Assembly (NCBI GenBank): GCA_965232485.1
Contig: OZ246975.1
Span: 2,232,001-2,296,000, forward strand
Direction: 5' to 3'
DNA from: VXPQ01 sp965232485
GTDB taxonomy: Bacteria > Bacteroidota > Rhodothermia > Rhodothermales > VXPQ01
Length of the DNA stretch: 64,000 nt
The notes beneath the pieces were generated by a model. It worked only from the letters and a program-made list of their open reading frames with translations, was not told the DNA's origin and did no database searches. Made by a program: the position numbers and the translations under genes. Of this stretch, positions 33,563-42,317 are shown in pieces (within the stretch, counting starts at the first letter, position 1; every line of letters begins with the position of its first letter).

Positions 33563-35395
33563 CTATTCGGGCGTTTCGTCCGATACGATCTCAATGTGCA
33601 ATGCTTCCAGTTGCTTCGCATCGACCGTGTCCGGCGACTGCACCATCAACTCCTGTGCGCTCTGCGTTTTCGGGAAGGCGATGACGTCCCGGATGTTGTG
33701 CGTGCCCGCCAGCGCCATGACGATCCGGTCCATGCCGAAGGCAATGCCGCCATGGGGCGGCGCGCCGTAGCGGAAGGCATCCAGCAGGAAACCGAATCGC
33801 CGCTCGGCTTCTTCCTCGTCGATGTCCAGCAAGCGAAACATGCGGCGCTGCATATCTCTCGAATGAATCCGGATCGATCCGCCGCCCAGCTCCACGCCGT
33901 TGAGCGTCATGTCGTACGCCCGGGCCCGCACCGTGCCCGGGCTGCTGTCCAGCGCCGCTGCATCGTCGGGATGGGGCGCGGTGAACGGGTGGTGCACCGC
34001 CGTGAATCGTTTGGCGTCCGCGTTCCATTCAAGGAGCGGAAATTCCGTGATCCATGCGAACCGCCACGCTTCGCCGTGCGGCGGAACGAGGCCGGTTTCG
34101 TTCGCCATATGCAAGCGCAACTTGCCCATATGCATAAAAATGTCCGGATCCGGACCCGCGAGCGCCAGCACCAGATCCCCGGCCCCGGCGCCGACAGCCT
34201 CGATGCAGGCGTCTACGTATTCCCGGGCGATCACATGCTCCTTGACCGAGGAATACCTGTCCGAGCCGTCCGACGGAAGTTTGAAATAGATCAACCCCCC
34301 CACGCCGATTTTTCGCCGTACGACGTCTTTGTCGAGGCGGTCCATCTGGCTGCGCGTCCAGTCTCCCTGCCCTTTGGCCACGATCGCCGCGATGCGCCCG
34401 TCGTTTTCGAGGATGCGGTCGAAAACCCGGAACCCGGAACCCTCGAAGACCTTGCTCACATCCTGTATTTCCATGCCGAAGCGCAGGTCCGGTTTGTCCG
34501 AACCGAATCGCTTGATCGCCTCCCGCCAGGTCAGTCGGGGAAACGGCGCGGGCAAGTCGATATTTTTCACGTCTTTCCAGATGGCCTGCATGAGCCCTTC
34601 GAAGATCGTATAGATTTGTTCCTCGTCGGGGAAGCTCATCTCTACGTCGATCTGCGTGAATTCGGGTTGGCGGTCCGCCCGCAGGTCTTCGTCCCGGAAG
34701 CACTTGACGATCTGGAAATACCGATCCAGGCCCGATATCATCAGAATCTGTTTGTAGGTCTGGGGCGATTGCGGGAGCGCATAAAATTGTCCCGGATGCA
34801 CGCGGCTCGGCACCAGGTAATCCCGGGCGCCCTCCGGCGTCGATTTCATGAGCGCGGGCGTTTCCACTTCAAGGAAACCATGCCGGTCGAAGTATCGCCG
34901 TACGGCCTGGCAGGCTTTATGGCGCAGCGCCAGAATATCCTGAAGGTCCGTGCGCCGCAGGTCCAGATACCGGTAGCGCAGGCGCAGATCCTCGTTCGCC
35001 GCATGCCGTTTTTCTTCGTGCGCCGACACGGCGAAGGGGACCGGTTCGGCGCTGTTGAGCACGATCAGGTCCTGGACCCGCACCTCTATTTCTCCGGTCG
35101 GAAGCTTCGGGTTGATGGTTTCCTGCGTTCGTTCGCCCACGACGCCCCGTACGGAGATCACATATTCGTTGCGCACCAGATCGGCGCGTTCGTAGGCCTC
35201 TTTTTCGTCCTGGGGGGAACACACGACCTGGGTCAGTCCGTACCGATCCCTCAGGTCCAGGAAGATCACGCCGCCAAGATCGCGGCGGGTATCCACCCAT
35301 CCCTTGAGCACGACTTCCTTTCCGACATGTTCGGAGCGAAGTTCGCCGCAGGTGTGCGTGCGCATCGGGTGCAGGTCTTTGTTGTTCGCCGGCAT
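33563..35395 (-). CDS. aspS: aspartyl-tRNA synthetase
   Basis: A 610-residue class II synthetase. The N-terminal OB fold (residues about 10-110, THTCGELRSEHVGKEVVLKGWVDTRRDLGG) binds the anticodon. The catalytic core has motif 2 FRDEDLRADRQPEFTQIDVEMSF, the QSPQ loop (LPQSPQTYKQILM), the bacterial GAD insertion in mid-protein and motif 3 GIAFGMDRIVMAL. Length and the GAD domain fit the bacterial type. It charges tRNA-Asp. It is divergent from the Na+/solute symporter with a 210-base spacer. A second potential start is the Met at residue 11. Confidence 0.97.
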   Translation of the reverse strand: MPANNKDLHPMRTHTCGELRSEHVGKEVVLKGWVDTRRDLGGVIFLDLRDRYGLTQVVCSPQDEKEAYERADLVRNEYVISVRGVVGERTQETINPKLPTGEIEVRVQDLIVLNSAEPVPFAVSAHEEKRHAANEDLRLRYRYLDLRRTDLQDILALRHKACQAVRRYFDRHGFLEVETPALMKSTPEGARDYLVPSRVHPGQFYALPQSPQTYKQILMISGLDRYFQIVKCFRDEDLRADRQPEFTQIDVEMSFPDEEQIYTIFEGLMQAIWKDVKNIDLPAPFPRLTWREAIKRFGSDKPDLRFGMEIQDVSKVFEGSGFRVFDRILENDGRIAAIVAKGQGDWTRSQMDRLDKDVVRRKIGVGGLIYFKLPSDGSDRYSSVKEHVIAREYVDACIEAVGAGAGDLVLALAGPDPDIFMHMGKLRLHMANETGLVPPHGEAWRFAWITEFPLLEWNADAKRFTAVHHPFTAPHPDDAAALDSSPGTVRARAYDMTLNGVELGGGSIRIHSRDMQRRMFRLLDIDEEEAERRFGFLLDAFRYGAPPHGGIAFGMDRIVMALAGTHNIRDVIAFPKTQSAQELMVQSPDTVDAKQLEALHIEIVSDETPE

Positions 35396-35556
35396 GGGAA
35401 AATGTCGCGTGGTTACGGAGTGGATCGAAGATCGACGGTTCGTTATGACGCCCTTTGACGAAGCAGGCGGCGCATGCGTTCGCAGATCGGACGGCGCGAG
35501 AGCGAGATCGAACGTAAATTACGCATGAAGACGATGGAAACGAGGTTCGCTTTCGC

Positions 35557-35582
35557 ATCCGGGCAATAATCCCCGGATTTTT
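35557..35582 (+). terminator. hairpin with U-tract in the leader of the symporter gene
   Basis: ATCCGGG (35557-35563), an 8-nt loop and CCCGGAT (35572-35578) are followed by TTTT. No plus-strand gene lies upstream, so this hairpin would sit in the leader of the symporter transcript, 24 bp before its ATG, as an attenuator, or it may be an accidental hairpin of short stem. Confidence 0.45.
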
Positions 35583-35605
35583 GACGGCATTTTCCGAAAA
35601 TCCTT

Positions 35606-37138
35606 ATGCTGGCTCTTTTTGAAAATCCCTACGTCCTCGCCATACTGGGTTATTTGCTCGCCCTGGTCGGAGTCGGATATTACAAGAGCCGGGTCGTGAA
35701 GACGGGCGAGGATTTCATGGTGGCGGGCCGCACGCTTCCCTGGTGGGTGCTGGTGGGCACGTTGCTTGCCACCTGGATGGGAAGCGGTTCCCTGTTCGGC
35801 AGCGCCGGACTGGGGTATCGCAACGGTATGGCGGGGCTGTGGTCCAGCGCGGGGGCCTGGGCCGGCATCGCGCTCATTTATTTTATTGCGCAGCGCATAC
35901 GTCATTTCGGAAAGGTAACGGTGCCCGACATTTTCGAGGCGCGGTACGGACGGATTTCCAGCGTGCTGGCGACCATCGCCACCATCATCGCCTATCTCAC
36001 CATTGTTTCGTATCAGTTCCGCGGCGGCGGCAATGTGCTGCACTTCATTACGCAGGGGACGGAGGCGGAGATTTCCGTACAGGCGGGCATTGTGATCACG
36101 GCGGTTTTCGCCATTGCCTATACGGCGCTGGCCGGGATGTTGTCGGTCGTGTACACGGATGTCGTGAATGGCGCGCTCATGGTGCTGGGCGTGTTCGCCA
36201 CCGTATTCTTCATGGCGTATGCGGTAGGGGGGATGGACGAGATCGTTCTGTACGCGGAAGCGGCGGGGAAATGGGAATTGTTCGGAAACTGGGCGAACGA
36301 GCGCAGCGGCGCCACGTCCGGGCCGATCGTGGCCATCTCCTTTCTGATTCCCACCATGCTCCTTCTGATGGGCGACGCCAACATGTATCAGCGCATATTC
36401 AGCGCAAAGGATGGCGCCGCTGCGCAGAAGGCGGTGTTTTTCTGGGTGATTGGCGTTGTCGTGCTCGAATCCGCCGTGTATTTCGTGGGCCTGACCGGGG
36501 CCGCGGCGGCCGATCAGGGGCTGATTCCCGAACTTTTCGCCGGGGGGGCCGCGGATGTGGCGGCCAACCAGTCCGAGTATATTATTCCCACCCTTGCCGT
36601 TTCCAGTTCTATGCCGCTCGCGCTGGGCATGATGCTGGTGGCCACCATGATGGCGATCATCGTTTCCACGGCCGATTCGTTTCTGCTGGTGCCTGCGACG
36701 AACCTGACGCGGGACGTGGTCCAACGCTTTATTGCGCCGAATATGGGTTCCCGCGCCATCGTGCTGATGAGCCGGGGGTGGGTCCTGCTGCTGGGGATCG
36801 TTGCATGGATGCTTGTGGATCAGTTTCCGACCATTTTGACGGCGGCCTATACGGCCTACCTGGTGTATGGTACGTCTATTACCCCCGCCTTGCTTGCGGC
36901 GTTTCTGTGGAAGCGGGCTACTGCGGCGGGCGCCGTCGCTTCCATTCTGACTGGAACCAGCGTCACGCTGGCGTGGACGTTCTGGATGTCCGAACAGGCC
37001 TGGTTCGGCGATTTGCACCCGTTTTTGCAGGAAGTAACCTATCCTGCCGTCATTTTGTCCGTTCTGGCGCTTGTGGGCGCGAGTCTCGCCACGACCCCTC
37101 CCGATCGCGCCCGTTGGGAACCCTTTTTCGGAGGATAG
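35606..37138 (+). CDS. sodium:solute symporter (SSS family)
   Basis: A 510-residue membrane protein with about 13 hydrophobic helices. The family signature starts with a broken helix (VKTGEDFMVAGRTLPWWVLVGTLLATWMGSGSLFGSAG) and includes GKVTVPDIFEARYGR, the Na+-binding-region STADSFLLVPATNLTRDV (conserved Ser/Ala run in helix 8) and GDANMYQRIFSAKDG. Substrates of the family include sugars, vitamins, amino acids and osmolytes; none can be chosen here. It is divergent from aspS; a hairpin precedes the start codon. The downstream gene is 360 bp away and in a region of different composition. Confidence 0.92.
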   Translation: MLALFENPYVLAILGYLLALVGVGYYKSRVVKTGEDFMVAGRTLPWWVLVGTLLATWMGSGSLFGSAGLGYRNGMAGLWSSAGAWAGIALIYFIAQRIRHFGKVTVPDIFEARYGRISSVLATIATIIAYLTIVSYQFRGGGNVLHFITQGTEAEISVQAGIVITAVFAIAYTALAGMLSVVYTDVVNGALMVLGVFATVFFMAYAVGGMDEIVLYAEAAGKWELFGNWANERSGATSGPIVAISFLIPTMLLLMGDANMYQRIFSAKDGAAAQKAVFFWVIGVVVLESAVYFVGLTGAAAADQGLIPELFAGGAADVAANQSEYIIPTLAVSSSMPLALGMMLVATMMAIIVSTADSFLLVPATNLTRDVVQRFIAPNMGSRAIVLMSRGWVLLLGIVAWMLVDQFPTILTAAYTAYLVYGTSITPALLAAFLWKRATAAGAVASILTGTSVTLAWTFWMSEQAWFGDLHPFLQEVTYPAVILSVLALVGASLATTPPDRARWEPFFGG

Positions 37139-37501
37139 AGATGGGTCGCCTGCTTTAGTGCGAGCGTTCGAAAATTGATGTGTAGCGGAATGGGCGCTGG
37201 AGTGAGGGGCGGGAAAGCCTCAGCACGGGTGGTTTCCGAACCGACAGGACATTTTTGTTTGAAAACCCGCTGTATATGATACCCGTATCCGTTATTTTGA
37301 TTATTCGGGTTTTGATGGGCGGGCGATGAGGCGATGATCCAGAAACCGTGCGATGATGGAAAGTTTTCGATCCTTGCGCGTTGCTATTCTCCGAAGAGGG
37401 TCAACTACCGGTCGGGTCCTGTGTGTGCACGAGGATAGAAACTCTATGAAGCCCACCTTGTCCATATTATTGAAGAAGGCAAGCAAACCGCACAAAGCGC
37501 G
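37139..37501. other. gene-free spacer before the ATPase/nuclease module
   Basis: No convincing gene or RNA was recognised here. The composition turns A+T-richer from about 37250 onwards, matching the following module. Promoter-like TTGTCC...ATATTA around 37459-37470 is too weak to call. Confidence 0.4.
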
Positions 37502-39064
37502 ATGACGGAACGCAGCGATAACATCCCGATGCAGGTTGAGGTGCGTGATTTCGGACCGATTGCAGAGGCCGACATAGCGTTGCGCCCGCTCACGGTGTTC
37601 GTCGGTCCCAGCAACACGGGGAAGTCGTATCTCGCGATGCTGCTCTATGCGCTGCATAAGAAGTTGGGACAGGCGGCTGATTTTTCAAGCCATATGAACC
37701 GGGCGGCATATGCCGTTGGCGAGAGCAATGGCAATAGTATAGTAAAATTGAAGGAATGGGTTACGAATCTCTTGCCCGATGCTGGAGAAATTTCAAGGAT
37801 GTTGGAAAAGGAGAATTCATTTTCACCCGAGTGGATACCGCTGCCGCACGACCTGAATCGCATTGTACGCGATTCCCTCGACGAAGTAACGCAAAAACTG
37901 GCATCCAGTGTGGATGACGAACTGCTCAGGTGCTTTGGAGTCGGCGAACGGGAGGCGTTAATACGTTATGGAGCGTCTCGTCAGGCATCCGTTCGACTTC
38001 GTCAACATATAATGGCGGAAGGAGATGTGAATCATAGTGCAGAACATCGGATAACGATAACTCCGGATGTGACAAAATTAGAACTAAAATTTCCAAAACA
38101 GATCAGGATTGACGCAGAAACTATACTAAGAATACTGTACGCCACAATACAGGAATTAAGCATCTCCCATAATGTAGAAGCGCTGATTGGCGGCGAAGAA
38201 AGATTGGAGCAATTCCTGGTTTATTTAGCGGAAGAAGTACGTTCCATGGGATTGGGTTCGATGGAACAAGAATCGTATTATCTGCCGGCAAGCCGGACAG
38301 GGATTATGCATGCCCATCAGGTGGTAGTCAGTTCGCTTATTAAAAAAGCGACCCGAGGCGGGTTGCAGCCCACCGCTTCCGTTCCTGTTCTATCCGGAGT
38401 TCTGGCCGATTTTCTCGACCAACTCATTAGATTGGATTCTTTCAGGCGATTTTCCCGAAGATCTTCAACAACGGATCTGGATCGTCTTTTTGAAGAAAAC
38501 ATGCTGCAAGGCGCCGTTAAGGCCGATTTTTCGGAGATCGGTTACCCATCGTTTATATACCGTCCGGCCGGATGGAGCAAAGATGTGCCCCTGATGAATG
38601 CATCGTCTATGGTGTCCGAATTGGCCCCCATAGTGCTTTATCTCCGTCATGTGATAGGTCGCAACGATGTGCTCATCGTTGAGGAGCCTGAATCTCATCT
38701 TCATCCGGCGATGCAAGTCGAGATAACTCGTTTGCTTGCCGCCGTGGTGCAAGCCGGGATACATGTCATTGTAACCACGCACAGCGAATGGTTGCTGGAA
38801 ACGTTGACCAATCTTGTGCAATCCTCCCGTTTAACCGAGGACGAACGCAAGAATATCCCCGGTGGCGAGTGGAGCCTGCGTCCCGATCAGGTTGGCGCCT
38901 GGATGTTCGATTCCCAAGAATCGCCGAAAGGATCCATTGTGAAGGAAATACCGCTGGATCCGGAAACCGGGACATTCAGGACGGACTACGAGACCATTAC
39001 GGAAAGCCTTTATAACGATTGGGCCACGATTTTCAATAGCATAAGAGAGAAGAATGGGCAATGA
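37502..39064 (+). CDS. AAA/ABC-type ATPase, OLD/SMC-like (component A of a two-gene module)
   Basis: A 520-residue ATPase. Walker A GPSNTGKS is at 35-42, after a short N-terminal strand DFGPIAEADIALRPLTVFV; Walker B DVLIVEEPESHLHP is at about 390-403, and the H-loop VTTHSEWLLE at about 424. The long middle (about 60-370) is a helical insertion with little similarity to families I know. EEPESHLHP...TTHS is typical of OLD-family and other DUF3696-type ATPases that power DNA-directed defence systems. The base composition is lower in G+C than the neighbours, suggesting transfer. It overlaps the next gene by 4 nt (ATGA), so the two are translationally coupled. The start is the ATG at 37502; the Met at residue 10 (MQVEVRDFGPI) is an equally good beginning. 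Confidence 0.8.
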   Translation: MTERSDNIPMQVEVRDFGPIAEADIALRPLTVFVGPSNTGKSYLAMLLYALHKKLGQAADFSSHMNRAAYAVGESNGNSIVKLKEWVTNLLPDAGEISRMLEKENSFSPEWIPLPHDLNRIVRDSLDEVTQKLASSVDDELLRCFGVGEREALIRYGASRQASVRLRQHIMAEGDVNHSAEHRITITPDVTKLELKFPKQIRIDAETILRILYATIQELSISHNVEALIGGEERLEQFLVYLAEEVRSMGLGSMEQESYYLPASRTGIMHAHQVVVSSLIKKATRGGLQPTASVPVLSGVLADFLDQLIRLDSFRRFSRRSSTTDLDRLFEENMLQGAVKADFSEIGYPSFIYRPAGWSKDVPLMNASSMVSELAPIVLYLRHVIGRNDVLIVEEPESHLHPAMQVEITRLLAAVVQAGIHVIVTTHSEWLLETLTNLVQSSRLTEDERKNIPGGEWSLRPDQVGAWMFDSQESPKGSIVKEIPLDPETGTFRTDYETITESLYNDWATIFNSIREKNGQ

Positions 39065-39543
39065 GTATGCTGTCGGAGAAGGTGCGGGCGAAGGTAGCGG
39101 ACGAACGCTGCATTGTGACTCGATGCACAAAAAGTGGGTGTCGCGTCTCGCTTGCAAAGGCCCCCTCCCCTCGTATCATCCTTGATCTGGATCGTCCGGG
39201 GGTTCCTTTTTTATCGCAGGGCGATAGCCGATGCGACTATTTGTTTGCAGGCGGTCCGGGTGAATCCGAAAAGGCCTGGGTGGCGCCGATGGAATTGAAG
39301 AAGGGCGAGATCAAGGCCGCAGACATCGTGAGCCAACTGCGCGCCGGAGCCAATCTTGCCGAACGCTTGATTCCAGCGGAAGCCTCGCCAAAATTTGTTC
39401 CGGTCGCTGCGCACGGTGGAAGGATAACCCGATATCAAAAAGCTATTCTGCAACGCAAGGAGAGCCGTATTTCGTTTCGCGATAAGGAGTATGTGGTGAG
39501 AACCATCAAATGCGGTGCGCCACTGACCAATGCGCTACGCTGA
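39061..39543 (+). CDS. putative PD-(D/E)XK-fold nuclease (component B of the two-gene module)
   Basis: A 160-residue protein of no recognised family. Its middle has a plausible PD-(D/E)XK core: Asp59 (RCDYLFAGG), Glu78-Leu-Lys80 (VAPMELKKGEI), and Gln92 in the next helix (DIVSQLRAGANLA), in the order and spacing of that fold. The N-terminal 40 residues are beta-rich and the last 40 (ESRISFRDKEYVVRTIKCGAP) basic. There is no signal peptide. It overlaps the upstream ATPase by 4 nt. A small nuclease paired with an OLD/SMC-like ATPase is the layout of several antiphage systems (Septu-, Gabija-like), but neither this protein nor the pairing matches one that I recognise. Confidence 0.6.
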   Translation: MSMLSEKVRAKVADERCIVTRCTKSGCRVSLAKAPSPRIILDLDRPGVPFLSQGDSRCDYLFAGGPGESEKAWVAPMELKKGEIKAADIVSQLRAGANLAERLIPAEASPKFVPVAAHGGRITRYQKAILQRKESRISFRDKEYVVRTIKCGAPLTNALR

Positions 39544-39577
39544 CGCCCCCGCTGTTTTTGACATTGCATCCAAACCC

Positions 39578-40726
39578 ATGAAAAGAATCCGTCCAGGCTG
39601 GACATCCTTGATCTTTCTTGTATTGACCGGCTGTTCGGCGGGGTCTTCGCTTGCGCCCGCGGGCAAAGTTGTCCATGCCCCCATATCGTCTGGCGCCGAA
39701 TCTTCCGGCGAAGAAATGGCGCCCGTTCCCGAAGCCGGCGCGCCCGTCCCGTATTTCAACGACGCGCACTTTCACCTGCTGAATTATGTGCAGGAGGGCC
39801 CCGCGTTGCGCGAATATCTCGACCTGGCGGGCGACCGGGTAGGCCGCGCGGCGCTGTTCGGCGTCCCGTTGCAGCAGAAATGGGATTATTTCGTGTCTGG
39901 CGACCGGGCGCCGGATTATTACCTGCGCTCGAACGCTGCGCTCTACTATTATTCGTTCGTGGATGCGGCGATCGCCCGCGAGTACCTGTCGTTGTCGGAC
40001 GCGGAGCGGCAACGGGTGGACCCCATGATTACGGGTTTCAATCCTACGGACATGTATGCCGCCGACCATATCGAGCGCGTTCTGCGTACGTTCCCCGGCG
40101 TGTTCGCCGGCGTCGGCGAGTTCAGCATTCACAAGGAGTTCGTGTCGTCGAAAATCGCGGGGCATACGGCCAGTCTGCATAACCCTGCCCTGGATCGGAT
40201 TCTGGCCAAAGCCGCAGAGATTGGCCTGGTGGTTATCCTGCATTGCGATATCGACAATGTGCGCCCCGGCGAAGAACCGGATCATTACGGAGACCTGCTG
40301 CGCGTCTTTGCGGCGCATCCCGGGGCCGCCATCGTCTGGGCCCATACCGGACTGGGTCGCTTTGTGGCGCCGTCCCCGGAGCATGTCGAACTGCTCGACC
40401 ATATGTTGAGCGATCCGCGTTACCGGCACGTGACGCTCGACATTTCCTGGGACGAGGTGGCGAAGCGCCTTGTCAGGGATGTCGAAACGGTGGAGGCGTG
40501 GGCCGCGCTCATGGCCAGGCACCCCACGCGGTTCCTCTTCGGCACCGATTCCGTGGCGCCGGCGGACTGGGAGACCTATGCCCGGACCCATACGATGTAC
40601 CAGCCATTGTGGGAGCGTCTTGCTCCCGCCGTGCGCGCCCAGGTGGAGCGTCTGAACTACGAGCGCATTTTCGACGCTGCGATTCCCAAGGTGCGAGCCT
40701 GGGAGGCGGAACAGCAGAATCAGTAA
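39578..40726 (+). CDS. amidohydrolase lipoprotein
   Basis: A 382-residue predicted lipoprotein of the amidohydrolase (TIM-barrel) superfamily. The start is the ATG at 39578, which gives a lipobox LTGC (residues 17-20) directly after a hydrophobic stretch. The catalytic framework is visible: YFNDAHFHLLNY (the HxH metal ligands), VVILHCDIDNV, AIVWAHTGLGRF and FLFGTDSV (Asp ligand), the order of the amidohydrolase_2 family. The substrate is unknown. The downstream glycosyltransferase begins 56 bp later. The gene follows the ATPase/nuclease pair after 34 bp, but its composition returns to that of the host genome. Confidence 0.85.
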   Translation: MKRIRPGWTSLIFLVLTGCSAGSSLAPAGKVVHAPISSGAESSGEEMAPVPEAGAPVPYFNDAHFHLLNYVQEGPALREYLDLAGDRVGRAALFGVPLQQKWDYFVSGDRAPDYYLRSNAALYYYSFVDAAIAREYLSLSDAERQRVDPMITGFNPTDMYAADHIERVLRTFPGVFAGVGEFSIHKEFVSSKIAGHTASLHNPALDRILAKAAEIGLVVILHCDIDNVRPGEEPDHYGDLLRVFAAHPGAAIVWAHTGLGRFVAPSPEHVELLDHMLSDPRYRHVTLDISWDEVAKRLVRDVETVEAWAALMARHPTRFLFGTDSVAPADWETYARTHTMYQPLWERLAPAVRAQVERLNYERIFDAAIPKVRAWEAEQQNQ

Positions 40727-40781
40727 GGAATTCCCTGATCAGCGTATCCGTAATTATTCCGGGTCGTTTCGCCGAAACGCC

Positions 40782-41732
40782 ATGCCCTCTGACCGTCGCC
40801 CCATTTATTACTTCGCCCGGATGATTCCCTGGTACCGCATCCCGGCGCTGGAGCAGTTGAACGAGCGGTTCGACGGGCGGCTCGCGGTGTGCGCAGGCGA
40901 TCCGCCGGGAGCCTCCTCCCTAAGGAATCTGGTCAGGGAGGGCGCGCCGGATTACAAGCAGGTCTTTCTCCGCAACCACTGGTTTTTCGGGGAAAGAATA
41001 CACGCACAGCCGTTTCGCAGCGTCTTCGAGCGGCATGGCGCCCCGGCGGCGATTCTTGCGGAGGAGAGTCCTCGTTCCGTTACGCTGCCGTTTTTGCTGC
41101 GTTACGCGAAGTCGCTGGGCGCGGGCCGGGCGCTCTGGGGACACTTTTCGTCGAACCACAGGGCGTTCGATCCCCGGCGCCATTTTCTGGACAAATACCG
41201 CCTTGCGCTGGCGAAAGACGTAGAGGGGTGCGCCTGTTATACGGAAAACATAGCCGATTTGTTACGCCCGTTCGTACCCGAACGCAATCTGTTCGTCGCC
41301 CGGAACACGATGGACCTGGGTCCCATGTTCGCGCAGCGGGACGCGCTGGCGGCAGAAGGCAAAGCAGCGGTCCGGCGGCGGCTTTCCATTCCCCCGGAGG
41401 GCCCCGTACTCGTTTATATAGGTCGGCTCATTCGCGAGAAGGGGACGGATATGTTGCTTGAAACCTGGGAACGCCTGACGCAGGAGGCGCCCGCCACGCT
41501 GTTGATTATCGGGGACGGCCCGGAGCGGGCGGCCATGGAAGCGACCGTATCGGCCCGCGCGCTGCAGGGCGTGCGTTTCCTCGGCTCCCTGCTGCAGGAG
41601 GCGGCGGGGCCCTCGCTGTACGCTTCGGACCTGATGCTCATGCCGGGATATCTTGGCCTGGCCGTGAACCATGCGTTCGCGTTCGGCGTGCCTGTGGCGT
41701 CGTTACGTCATCCTGCGGGGGGGGGGGGGTGA
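40782..41732 (+). CDS. GT4-like glycosyltransferase, frame interrupted at a G13 tract
   Basis: A 316-residue reading frame with the N-terminal domain (FYFARMIPWYRIPALEQLN...) and most of the C-terminal Rossmann domain of a GT-B enzyme: PEGPVLVYIGRLIREKGTDMLLETW, LLIIGDGPERAAME, VRFLGSLLQEAAGPSLYASDLMLMPGYLGLAVNHAFAFGVPV. The frame ends in a run of 13 G (41717-41729) giving Gly4 and a stop, whereas the family continues with a segment like HSPEVEYVRSGETGLL. That segment is present immediately after the G tract in another frame (41729-41944) and again, in a third frame, at 41962-42183. The tract length therefore selects the C-terminus. The sugar transferred is unknown. A sequencing error in the tract is possible. 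Confidence 0.7.
   Translation: MPSDRRPIYYFARMIPWYRIPALEQLNERFDGRLAVCAGDPPGASSLRNLVREGAPDYKQVFLRNHWFFGERIHAQPFRSVFERHGAPAAILAEESPRSVTLPFLLRYAKSLGAGRALWGHFSSNHRAFDPRRHFLDKYRLALAKDVEGCACYTENIADLLRPFVPERNLFVARNTMDLGPMFAQRDALAAEGKAAVRRRLSIPPEGPVLVYIGRLIREKGTDMLLETWERLTQEAPATLLIIGDGPERAAMEATVSARALQGVRFLGSLLQEAAGPSLYASDLMLMPGYLGLAVNHAFAFGVPVASLRHPAGGGG
41717..41729 (+). repeat. homopolymer G13 slippage tract
   Basis: Thirteen G inside the glycosyltransferase gene. At 13 G the frame stops at once (TGA 41730). With 14 or 11 G it reads GTG-AAG-TTT-CAC into the first C-terminal copy; with 12 or 15 it passes through that copy out of frame without meeting a stop and enters the second copy in frame, ending at 42183. 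Confidence 0.9.
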
Positions 41733-41944
41733 AGTTTCACAGTCCCGAGGTCGAGTACGTTCGTTCCGGGGAGACGGGGCTGCTATGTTCGGGCAATTCT
41801 TCCGAGGCGCTCGCAGCGGGCGTTCGGGAGGTATTGGCGGATCGGGAGCGGTATTCGGCGAACGCGCTGGCCTACGCGAAGGAGCACTTGACGCTCGACA
41901 GGATGGTGGACGGCCTGGAGGCGGCGATTCGCCATGCGATCTGA
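41729..41944 (+). pseudogene. glycosyltransferase C-terminus, copy 1 (alternative frame)
   Basis: The 71-residue frame starting VKFHSPEVEYVRSGETGLLC contains the final motif of a GT-B glycosyltransferase (EVEYV...SGETGLL, then VREVLADRERYSANALAYAKEHLTL) and ends RHAI. It is out of frame with the upstream gene at the present tract length. It is listed as a fragment because it has no start codon or ribosome binding site of its own; a one-base change in the G tract would fuse it to the gene. Its stop codon is created by a one-base loss relative to copy 2. Confidence 0.65.
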
Positions 41945-42180
41945 ATCGCGCGGGCAATGGCCCCGAAGTCGAGTACGTTCGTTCCGGAGAGACGGGGCTG
42001 CTGTGTTCGGATAATTCCTCCGAAGCGCTTGCGGCGGGCGTTCGGGAGATACTGGCGGACCGGGAGCGGTACTCGGCGAACGCGCTGGCCTACGCGAAGG
42101 AGCATTTGACGCTCGACAGGATGGTGGACGGCCTGGAGGCGGCGATTCGCCATGCGATCCTGAATCGCGCCGGCGCAGGG
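41744..42180 (+). repeat. 219-bp tandem duplication of the glycosyltransferase 3' end
   Basis: Unit 1 is 41744-41961 (218 bp) and unit 2 is 41962-42180 (219 bp). They differ by one single-base gap and about 14 substitutions in the coding part, 11 of them synonymous, leaving two amino-acid changes (Gly to Asp, Val to Ile) in 65. The last 55 bases before the gap are identical. Confidence 0.9.
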
Positions 42181-42183
42181 TGA
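41962..42183 (+). pseudogene. glycosyltransferase C-terminus, copy 2 (third frame)
   Basis: Starts at PEVEYVRSGETGLLCSDNSS and ends RHAILNRAGAG. It duplicates copy 1 but keeps the base missing from copy 1, so it has a longer tail. It lies in a third reading frame relative to the main gene and copy 1. The frame is open across copy 1, so it can be joined to the main gene if the G tract has 12 or 15 residues. Confidence 0.6.
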
Positions 42184-42317
42184 CGTCCCGTTTTCGGCAA
42201 AACCCGGCAACCTGTAGGATTTTTCAGCGAATTCGGATATTTTGTTCGCGGATGTTTCGCATGAATTCGGGCATGGCGCGTACAGAGTTTATACATATTA
42301 TCGGATGCAAGGCGAAT

